NCBI GenBank assembly: GCA_036258055.1
Contig: DATAEK010000209.1
Coordinates: 1-29,974 of the forward strand
Source of the DNA: DATAEK01 sp036258055
GTDB taxonomy: Bacteria; Acidobacteriota; Vicinamibacteria; Vicinamibacterales; 2-12-FULL-66-21
Reading direction: 5' to 3'
Length of the DNA stretch: 29,974 nucleotides
The position numbers and the translations under genes were made by a program. Below the pieces are notes generated by a model that saw nothing but the letters and a program-made list of their open reading frames with translations, did no database searches and was not told the origin of the DNA. This document shows positions 20,327 through 27,913 of this stretch, in pieces; within the stretch, counting starts at the first letter, position 1, and each line of letters begins with the position of its first letter.

Positions 20327-21601
20327 TCACGCGATCTTGACCTGCGCCTGGTTCGTGACCGGCTCCCGGACCACGGTCCAGAGCACGATGGCGCCGATCA
20401 GGTCGAGTACCGCGAGGCCGACGAAGAACGGCGCGTACCCGATCGTCGTCACGAGCGCGCCGATGAGCAGATTGAAGATCAGCAGACCCAGGTTGCCGAG
20501 TGTGCCGGCCATTCCTGCGACGGTGGCGACTTCGTTCCGTTTGAACAAGTCCGACGACATCGTGATCACTGTGACCGAGAGCGTCTGGTGCGCGAAGCCC
20601 GCGACGCTGAGGAGGCCGATCGCCACATAGGGGCTCTCCACGAAGCCGGCGAAGGCGACGGTCATCATCATGCAGGCGCCGATCGTGAACGCCCCGCGCC
20701 GCGCGTTGATCAGACTGACCCCCGCGTACTTCTGCAGCGCGAGGCTGATCGTGCCGCCGAACATGCATCCGAGATCGGCGGCCAGGAACGGCAGCCAGCC
20801 GAAGAGCGCGATCTGTTTCAGATCGAAGTGCCGGACGGTCATGAGGTACAGCGGCAGCCAGTTGGTGAGGGTTCCCCACGTCGGGTCGGCGAGAAACCGT
20901 GGCAACGCGATGCCCCAGAAGTTCCGCTGGCCGATGATTCTGCCGATGGACGGCCGCCGCCCGTCGTCCTGGAGATGCGTTTCCTGCCCGGAGATGATGT
21001 AGTCGCGTTCCGCGGCCGACAGCGCCGGATGCCTGGCTGGAGACTGATAGAACAGCAGCCACAGCGCGACCCACCCGAAGCCCAGCGCGCCGGTGATCAC
21101 GAACGCGGTCTGCCAGTTGTAGGTGAGGATCGCCCACGCGACCAGCGGCGGCGCCAGCATCGATCCGACCGACGCGCCGATGTTGAACACACCGCCGGCC
21201 AACCCGCGCTCGCGCGCGGGGAACCATTCGGACGTGGCTTTCATGCCGGCCGGATTCGCTGATCCCTCGGCGAGCCCCAGCAGTCCGCGCAAGCCCGCAA
21301 ACGCCTGCCAGCTGTTGGCCAGCCCGTGCGCCATGCTGATGACCGACCAGGCGATCGCGAAGATGGCGAATCCGACCTTCAGCCCAACGACGTCGAGCAC
21401 GTAGCCGGCGAAGGGCTGCAGCATGATCGCCACTTGGAAGGTGCCGACGATCCATGAGTACTGCTCGGTCGTGATGTGCAGGTCGCGAATCAGCGTGGGC
21501 GCGGCGACGCCGAGCGTGCTCCGGGTCAGATAATTGATGACCGACCCGAGCATGATCAGGCCGATCATCCACCAGCGCAGGGCTTTGATTGTCGTCGGCA
21601 T
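20327..21601 (-). CDS. MFS transporter, ACS (hexuronate/sugar-acid) type
   Basis: A 424-residue membrane protein with about 12 helices. Motifs fit the anion:cation symporter branch of the major facilitator superfamily: INYLTRSTLGVAAPTL in helix 1, GYVLDVVGLKVGF as the loop 2-3 signature, GLRGLLGLAEGSANPAGMKATSEWFPARERGLAGG around helices 4-5, and the central loop after LLFYQSPARHP. Members such as ExuT take up hexuronates, tartrate or other organic anions with protons. Given the GH43 enzyme downstream, uptake of plant-polysaccharide breakdown products is plausible but not shown. It stands alone in its transcript with no clear ribosome site. A receptor fragment immediately downstream suggests that an uptake system was once more complete here. 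Confidence 0.88.
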   Translation of the reverse strand: MPTTIKALRWWMIGLIMLGSVINYLTRSTLGVAAPTLIRDLHITTEQYSWIVGTFQVAIMLQPFAGYVLDVVGLKVGFAIFAIAWSVISMAHGLANSWQAFAGLRGLLGLAEGSANPAGMKATSEWFPARERGLAGGVFNIGASVGSMLAPPLVAWAILTYNWQTAFVITGALGFGWVALWLLFYQSPARHPALSAAERDYIISGQETHLQDDGRRPSIGRIIGQRNFWGIALPRFLADPTWGTLTNWLPLYLMTVRHFDLKQIALFGWLPFLAADLGCMFGGTISLALQKYAGVSLINARRGAFTIGACMMMTVAFAGFVESPYVAIGLLSVAGFAHQTLSVTVITMSSDLFKRNEVATVAGMAGTLGNLGLLIFNLLIGALVTTIGYAPFFVGLAVLDLIGAIVLWTVVREPVTNQAQVKIA

Positions 21602-21734
21602 CAGGCGGGTTGGTCAGAGTCTCGGCATCGGCGCAGAGCCGGCGCCTGATGATGGGCCGCAAAGCGAATACTACACGACAACCGGCGCGACGAATGCGCG
21701 ACCGCAAACCGCCGCGATGGGATGGCCCCGTGAA

Positions 21735-24443
21735 TCAGTGAACGGTGAGCTGTTTGAGCGTTTCAATCCAATGGGTGATCACCGTCAGGCGATCGGCGTG
21801 TGGATCTCCTACCGGATCGATCATGAGGAAGCGCTGACCGTCGCTCGAGACGCTGTAGGTCGGGTAAGGCCCGCTCGTCAGCGCCCCTCCGTGAAACAGC
21901 TCGATCGGCGACGAAGCTTGAAGTGTCGGCCCGCGTGAAAGCGTCGCCGCCATCATCGTGCCATCAGGCGAGAGGTAGAAGAGCTCTCGTCCGTCCTTTC
22001 GCCAGCGCGGCTCGCGGCCTCCGTCCCGCGATATCTGGATTCGCGGGGCTCCCTCCGGGAACGGCACGACGTACACCTCCGGGCGGCCGGAGACGTCGAG
22101 CGTGTACGCGATCAATCGAGAGTCGTCGCTGAAGCGCCCACAGCTGCTGGAAGAGGTCGGGATTGCGGGCATGAGCGATCGGCCCGTGGCGAGCCGATCT
22201 CCAAGGTCGGGAATGTGCCTGGTCGAGGCGGGTTGGGGGCCCGGTTCGATGACGGTGCAGGCGCGCTCTACCTCGATCAAGACGCACCCGTTTCTGGACA
22301 CGTCAGCCAGCCTGCCTTCGGTCTTCCAAACCAGCTCCGCCGATCCCGTGCCGTCCGATCGTTTTCGATAGATGCCCGGCGTCTGCCCTGGGCGGCTGCT
22401 GTCGAAGAAGACGGACTTTCCGTCGGCCGCCCATCGCGCGTTCAGGGATCCGGCGTCGACCGTCACTCGCGAACTGATGGCCCGAGACAGGTCTATCGTC
22501 CAGATATCACCTCTGAGCGTCGACTCTTTCGGCCTGATCCGGACGAGGACCTTCGTCCAGTCCGGCGACAACTCCACCTCGCGGAACACGGCGTGCAGGG
22601 CCAACGTCGATGTCACGGCTCCGTGGCGGTCCAACCATTTCAGTGCGGCCGGAATCTGTCCTGCATGGTAGACGAGCGACCCGTCGCGCCCGACTGAGAA
22701 TCCGGCGCCGCCATTATCGACGTTGGCGTTGACGTCCGGCGCGATCGGCATGGGCTCACCCTCAACCCCCAGCCGCGACAGGTCGAATCGCTGCGCCATC
22801 AGGACCGACTCGCGCACGAACAGCAGCAGCCCCGGCGGGCTGTACTCGGCATGTGTCGTCGTCTGAATCAGGAATTTGCGATCATCCACGTCGAGTGAAC
22901 GCACGTAGATCCCCGTGTGATCAGGGGTGCGGCTCTGAGCGAGGTACAGGAATTTCCTGCCTCCTGGCAGGAAACGCGGGTGCAGGTGCAGGATTTCCTC
23001 GCGCGAAGCGTCCAGCGTGGTAACGGGCATCGGAGAACCGCCGCCGGCGGTCGTGCGGTAGATGCCGGGCTTGTCGCGACCCGCAAACAGCAGGACGCCT
23101 TCTTCGCTCCACGTGCCGCTCGAATCCATGGACGCCGGCGCCAGATTCTGAATCGGACCGCCGGCAGCAGGAAGCCTTACGAGGCCGCGACTCGTGAAGA
23201 AGCCGACGTGCCGGCTGTCCGGAGACCAGAACGGGAACGTCGCGTCGTCGGCCTCAGCGAGTATGCGTGATTCTCCTCCGCTGAGTGAGTAGATCCACAC
23301 CTGGCGCTGCTGACCGGCAAGACCGATATAGGCGACGTTCATGCCGTCGGGCGACAAGGCCAGCTGCACCGACGAGAGCTGCGTGTTTTCCGACGGGCTG
23401 ATGGAGACTCGAATCGGGACCTGACGGATCATCTGATCGCCGACCTGGGGTGGGGACTTCATGGCGAGATATGTCGCGAGCACGATCGACGAAACAGCAA
23501 CCAGCCCTCCCGCAACTGCTACACGCCTCCAGAACGCCACTTTCGACGCGACACCGGTTGCAGTCGCCGACTGGAGCGATTCCGTCGCGCCGTGCGCGGC
23601 CCATTTGAGCTCGTGCATCAGATCGCCCGCTGTCTGCCACCGGTCATCACGGCTCTTCGCGAGGCAGCGCGTGACGATGTGCTCGACGAGCGCTGGAACC
23701 TGGGCCTGCAGCGACGAGATTGGTCGCGGCTCGGATTGGATGATCGCAGCGATGAGACTCGCGGGGCTCGCGCCTTCGAATGCTTTTCGTCCTGTGAGCA
23801 TCTCGTAGAGCACCGCGCCGAACGAAAAAATGTCGGCGCGGGCATCGGCCTCGCGGCCCTCGAGCTGCTCGGGTGCCATGTATGGGAGTGTGCCGAGGAT
23901 CGTTCCGCGAGCCGTCAGATCATCAGTCGTTCGCGTCAGTATCGACGGTTCATCTGGGACGATGTTGGGGCGAGGCTTGGCGAGACCGAAATCGAGCAGC
24001 ATTGCGCCAGTCTTCGTGAGGAAGATGTTGCTCGGTTTCAGATCGCGGTGGACGATCCCGAGGCGATGCGCCTGGTCGAGTGCGTCCGCGATCTCGATCC
24101 CGTATTCGAGTGCACGATTGAGCGGGAGCGGACCGGCCTTCAATCGATTGGCGAGCGTCTCGCCTTCCAGGCACTGCATGACGAGAAAGGCTGTCTCGCC
24201 ATCGATGCCAACATCGTAGAGCGGACAGATATGCGGGTGATCGAGCTTCGCGATCGTGCGAGCTTCCCGATCGAACCGTTCGCGCAATCCTGAATCGCGG
24301 GCCAGTGTCTCAGGCAGGATTTTGATGGCGACCGTCCGGCCAAGCCGCGTATCGCGCGCCCGGTACACTTCTCCCATCCCGCCGGCACCCAGCGGGGAGA
24401 CGACTTCGTAGGGGCCGAATCGGGATCCAGGAGCGATCGGCAT
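21735..24443 (-). CDS. Serine/threonine protein kinase with TolB/PD40 propeller (kinase 1)
   Basis: A 902-residue membrane-spanning kinase. Residues about 10-275 are a Hanks-type kinase with all key residues: glycine loop GAGGMGEV, K41 in VAIKIL, catalytic HRDLKPSN (D134), DFG at 151-153 and MAPEQ in the activation segment. One membrane helix follows at about residues 310-330 (VAVAGGLVAVSSIVLATYLAM). The rest is an extracytoplasmic propeller with SPDG-type repeats (LSPDGMNVAYIG, WSPDSRHVGFFTS, LSPDWTKVLVR). It should phosphorylate Ser/Thr of cytoplasmic targets in response to something sensed by the propeller; targets are unknown. MPIAPGSRFGPYEV at 24443 is the usual family start, and the upstream extension to 24623 is not conserved-looking. 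It is divergent from the small membrane protein gene. Confidence 0.93.
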   Translation of the reverse strand: MPIAPGSRFGPYEVVSPLGAGGMGEVYRARDTRLGRTVAIKILPETLARDSGLRERFDREARTIAKLDHPHICPLYDVGIDGETAFLVMQCLEGETLANRLKAGPLPLNRALEYGIEIADALDQAHRLGIVHRDLKPSNIFLTKTGAMLLDFGLAKPRPNIVPDEPSILTRTTDDLTARGTILGTLPYMAPEQLEGREADARADIFSFGAVLYEMLTGRKAFEGASPASLIAAIIQSEPRPISSLQAQVPALVEHIVTRCLAKSRDDRWQTAGDLMHELKWAAHGATESLQSATATGVASKVAFWRRVAVAGGLVAVSSIVLATYLAMKSPPQVGDQMIRQVPIRVSISPSENTQLSSVQLALSPDGMNVAYIGLAGQQRQVWIYSLSGGESRILAEADDATFPFWSPDSRHVGFFTSRGLVRLPAAGGPIQNLAPASMDSSGTWSEEGVLLFAGRDKPGIYRTTAGGGSPMPVTTLDASREEILHLHPRFLPGGRKFLYLAQSRTPDHTGIYVRSLDVDDRKFLIQTTTHAEYSPPGLLLFVRESVLMAQRFDLSRLGVEGEPMPIAPDVNANVDNGGAGFSVGRDGSLVYHAGQIPAALKWLDRHGAVTSTLALHAVFREVELSPDWTKVLVRIRPKESTLRGDIWTIDLSRAISSRVTVDAGSLNARWAADGKSVFFDSSRPGQTPGIYRKRSDGTGSAELVWKTEGRLADVSRNGCVLIEVERACTVIEPGPQPASTRHIPDLGDRLATGRSLMPAIPTSSSSCGRFSDDSRLIAYTLDVSGRPEVYVVPFPEGAPRIQISRDGGREPRWRKDGRELFYLSPDGTMMAATLSRGPTLQASSPIELFHGGALTSGPYPTYSVSSDGQRFLMIDPVGDPHADRLTVITHWIETLKQLTVH

Positions 24444-24646
24444 CGAGGCGCCCGGCGCCGACGATTGTACGCGTATTGGCTCTGACGAGTCGTCCCGCCG
24501 TGTCGATAATCGTGACGCGAATCGGGGATAGTACCGGGCGCCTTCTGGCGACGTTGTCGGCAGCCCAACGGCCCGATGCGCGTTTGCTCTGCCTCGAATG
24601 GATCCGTACTTCGTGAACGACACTGTACCGCCTCTGAGGTCACACC

Positions 24647-25150
24647 ATGCACCTCACTGAACCTGTCACGACGCTTACGGATTACGGTCTGGCTGCGGTC
24701 AGTCTGGCGTTTGCCATCTGGATGGGCCGTTCCATCAATTCCGCAAATCGGGTAACGGCCTGGTTCTGGTGCGTCGCCTTCATGGCGTCGGGTGTTGCGG
24801 CGTTGTCGGGCGGAACCTGGCACGGCCTTGCCGCACATCCGGACGCAGGCATGCGGCAGGTTCTCTGGAATCTGGTGATGTTCTCGATGGGCGCTTCCGG
24901 CGCCTTCATGGTTGCCGGCATTCATGCGGCGAACGTCCGCCGCAAGGACGGAACCGTCAAGTGGCTCGTGCTGGGCATCGTCGCGACGCTTCTGGCGGTT
25001 GGCATTCGGCACGCGGGATTGCCGATGAGCGCGGACGTCAAGCACAACGACGCGTATCACCTGATCCAACTCGTCGGGCTCTATTTCTTCTACCGCTGCG
25101 CGCGAACGGTGCGTGATCGACCGGGAGTTCCTTCCTCACAATGGCAATGA
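24647..25150 (+). CDS. Small polytopic membrane protein (DUF6962-like)
   Basis: A 167-residue protein with four to five hydrophobic helices. It begins MHLTEPVTTLTDYGLAAVSLAFAI, a start I associate with the DUF6962 group of small membrane proteins. A conserved-looking GGTWHGLA and, near the end, YHLIQLVGLYFFYR carry histidines that might sit near the membrane surface. Function is unknown. A GAGGT ribosome site lies 6 nt before ATG 24647. It lies between two kinase-propeller genes that point leftward, divergent from kinase 1 and convergent with kinase 2, and shows no sign of sharing their transcripts. Confidence 0.72.
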   Translation: MHLTEPVTTLTDYGLAAVSLAFAIWMGRSINSANRVTAWFWCVAFMASGVAALSGGTWHGLAAHPDAGMRQVLWNLVMFSMGASGAFMVAGIHAANVRRKDGTVKWLVLGIVATLLAVGIRHAGLPMSADVKHNDAYHLIQLVGLYFFYRCARTVRDRPGVPSSQWQ

Positions 25151-25180
25151 TCGAAGTACGATGTCCCAGCCGCAAATGAA

Positions 25181-27766
25181 CTATCGAGCCGTCGTTTCTG
25201 GCTGAAGCAGCCACACATTGCCCGTGGTCTCGGCCATATTGAAGATCAACCGGTCTCCGCCAATGGCGATTTCCTGAAGGTTTGTGAGGACTCGCGCCAG
25301 CGATCGCCGGGCGCTGTGAAAATGATGGACGGCCTTCGGCTCGCCGATCGGCCGCAGGGTGATCGGATCGAGCTCCTGGACCCAGATGCAGCGATACCCG
25401 TCCGATTCCGACGTGAAAAAGAGACGACCATGATCCGCGGTCAAGCGCGGTTTATCGTCGCCGGCAGTCCCCTTCGTCAGCGGAATCCACTCTGACGACG
25501 GGATAGGTTGCGTACCGCGAAACCGCGCGGCGTAGATGCGCGAGTCCGTTTCGTCTGCCTTCACCAGAAACGTGATCCACTGGCCATCGCCGCTGATCCG
25601 AGGTTGATAGATCGATCGCGGTTCCGCACGCAGGATGACGGCCTGCGTCCCGGCCTTCAGATCCTGCACGCCAATCACGGGCTCCGCGCCGCCGTGCCAT
25701 GTGACATACCGCCCGTCGTTCGACACTTGATCAAAGCGGCCGTCCGCAGGCTCGGTCACCAGCTCCGGTAACCCGCCGGCGACGGGGTAGGTGAAGACCC
25801 TGAAAGGCTTGTTAGGGCCCTGATACTGCGCGTACGCGATGTGAGATCCATGCGATGTGAACAGGGGATGACTTTCGCGCATGGGTGACGTCGTGATCGC
25901 CGCTTCTCGGCCGGTGGTCAGATCCCGCAGATACGCATCCAGATTTCCGCTCCGCGTCGTCACGAAAGTGAGATACCGGCCGTCGGGCGAGAGATCCGGT
26001 AGCGACTTCGGGGCGCCATCGAAGGTCAGTTGCGTGGGCACGCCGTCTCCGGAAAGCGGCAGCGACCACACATTGACCGTCACATCCGTTCGTGCCACGG
26101 CGATCGTTCCCGTATTCGCCAACGCGATCCGGACGCCATCGCCCATCCCAAGTTCCACCCGGAGCGGCGCGTGTGTCGTGGTCGCCGTCCGCGGGTCGAA
26201 CGGCGCGGACCACACGCCGCCGACGTCGCCGTCGGCGCCGGAGACGAACACGATCTGCTTGGACGTAGGATTCGACGCAGAGCCACGGGCCGAGAGCGGC
26301 AGTATCGTGGACACCACCGGATGAAGATTCTCGACATCGGTGGCCCACCATTTCATCGTGTCATTGCCGCTCGCAAGGCCAAGGAATAGCAGCGTTCGAT
26401 TGGCGATCCAGACGGGCCACGTGGCGCCCCGGAAGCCGGAAGTTACAAGGTGCGGCTGGCCGCCTTCGGCTGGGATCACGTAACATCGCCCCGTTACGAC
26501 CACGGTATCGGTGCCGGATTTCGCCGTGGTGTAGGCGATGTAGCGACCGTCGGGCGAAAAGCGCGGATCGTGTCCAGCGTGCGCCACGAGGCGCGGATCA
26601 CCGCCCAGGCTCGGAATCGCGTACAGTCCTCCGCCGTCCCGCTCTGATCGAAACACGATGGTCGAGCTGTCGGGCGAAAACGTAGGTTCGTGATCGTCGC
26701 CATCGGTGTGCGTCAGCCGGACCGCTGGGCCGCCCGTTGTCTGCTGGACGTAGATGTCGAGATGATCGTCGCCCGAGCGATCGGATGCAAATGCCACCAG
26801 CTTGCCGTCCGGTGAAATCGCCGGATCCGTCGTCAGGCCGTCGTCGTAGGTGAGTCGAGTCGCGGTGTACTGGGCTTGGGACGGCGACGTGTTGCGCAGC
26901 AACACAAAGATCAGGCCCGACACGAGCACCACGCACGCGGCAGCCAGCAGCGCGGTGAAGGTGATTCGCGCCCCAGCCCGTTGATGCGGTTCGACACTCC
27001 ACTCGAGACTGCGCTTGAGGTCGAGCGCGTTTTGAAATCGCTGCTCGCGATCCTTCGCCAGGCAGGTGCGAACCACTCTCGCGATCGCTGGCGGCACGTC
27101 GAGTTGTGTGGGCTCCCGCTCGAGGATCGCGCCGATGACGCTTGTCGCCGTCGGTCCGGCAAACGCCCTTCGCCCCGACAGCAACTCGTACAGCACGCAG
27201 CCGAACGAGAACAAATCGCTGCGGCCGTCGATTTGTTGGCCCTGGATCTGTTCCGGTGACATGTATTCCAGCGTGCCCGCGACGTCGGGAGCCAGAGCCG
27301 TTCGCGTTTTGACCTCGTGCTGGAGCCCCGCTGGAAATTGTTGTGCGATGCCGAAGTCAAGGAGCTTGACGCCGGTCTTGCTCACGAGAATGTTTGCCGG
27401 CTTGAGATCGCGGTGAACGATGCCCTGGCTGTGTGCGGCGTTCAACGCGTCGAGAATCTGGCCGGCGTATTGGAGCGCCTTGTCCAACGGTAATGGACCG
27501 TTCAGCGGTTTGCCGTCGACGAATTCCATCACCAGATAGTTCGGACCTACGTCGTACAGCTGACAGATATGCGGATGATTGAGAGCGGAGATGGCGCGGG
27601 CTTCGGATTCGAAGAGCTGGCTGAACGCCGTCGTCGAGAACTTGAGCGCGACCACCCGATCGAGACGCGTGTCGCGTGCCTTCCAGACCTCGCCCATGCC
27701 GCCCGTACCGACGACGGCGAGGAGCTCGTACGGCCCTTGTCGCGTGCCGGGAGCGAGGGCGATCAC
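25181..27766 (-). CDS. Serine/threonine protein kinase with TolB/PD40 propeller (kinase 2)
   Basis: An 861-residue paralogue, in layout, of kinase 1. The kinase domain occupies residues about 10-265: GTGGMGEV, K42 in VALKF, HRDLKPAN (D120), DFG (137-139) and MSPEQ. A membrane helix at about residues 272-292 (ITFTALLAAACVVLVSGLIFVLL) is followed by propeller repeats (ISPDGKLVAFASDRSG, FSPDSSTIVFRSERDG, FSPDGRYIAYTT, LSPDGRYLTFVTTR). The kinase N-lobe is about 20 residues shorter than in kinase 1 between the lysine and the catalytic loop. The start is GTG 27766, the family start position, without a visible ribosome site. It is probably a one-component membrane receptor kinase; ligand and substrates are unknown. 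Confidence 0.93.
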   Translation of the reverse strand: MIALAPGTRQGPYELLAVVGTGGMGEVWKARDTRLDRVVALKFSTTAFSQLFESEARAISALNHPHICQLYDVGPNYLVMEFVDGKPLNGPLPLDKALQYAGQILDALNAAHSQGIVHRDLKPANILVSKTGVKLLDFGIAQQFPAGLQHEVKTRTALAPDVAGTLEYMSPEQIQGQQIDGRSDLFSFGCVLYELLSGRRAFAGPTATSVIGAILEREPTQLDVPPAIARVVRTCLAKDREQRFQNALDLKRSLEWSVEPHQRAGARITFTALLAAACVVLVSGLIFVLLRNTSPSQAQYTATRLTYDDGLTTDPAISPDGKLVAFASDRSGDDHLDIYVQQTTGGPAVRLTHTDGDDHEPTFSPDSSTIVFRSERDGGGLYAIPSLGGDPRLVAHAGHDPRFSPDGRYIAYTTAKSGTDTVVVTGRCYVIPAEGGQPHLVTSGFRGATWPVWIANRTLLFLGLASGNDTMKWWATDVENLHPVVSTILPLSARGSASNPTSKQIVFVSGADGDVGGVWSAPFDPRTATTTHAPLRVELGMGDGVRIALANTGTIAVARTDVTVNVWSLPLSGDGVPTQLTFDGAPKSLPDLSPDGRYLTFVTTRSGNLDAYLRDLTTGREAAITTSPMRESHPLFTSHGSHIAYAQYQGPNKPFRVFTYPVAGGLPELVTEPADGRFDQVSNDGRYVTWHGGAEPVIGVQDLKAGTQAVILRAEPRSIYQPRISGDGQWITFLVKADETDSRIYAARFRGTQPIPSSEWIPLTKGTAGDDKPRLTADHGRLFFTSESDGYRCIWVQELDPITLRPIGEPKAVHHFHSARRSLARVLTNLQEIAIGGDRLIFNMAETTGNVWLLQPETTAR

Positions 27767-27913
27767 GGAGCTGGACTGGCCGCCTCAGACGGGAAACGGC
27801 CACGGAACAGCGCGACCCGAGAAAGGCCTGACTGCACCGGCGCATCATATCGCATCTAAAACGTACTCATGAGTCGGCTCCTACGCGGTTCTCGAAAATC
27901 CCCGCCTCCTTTT

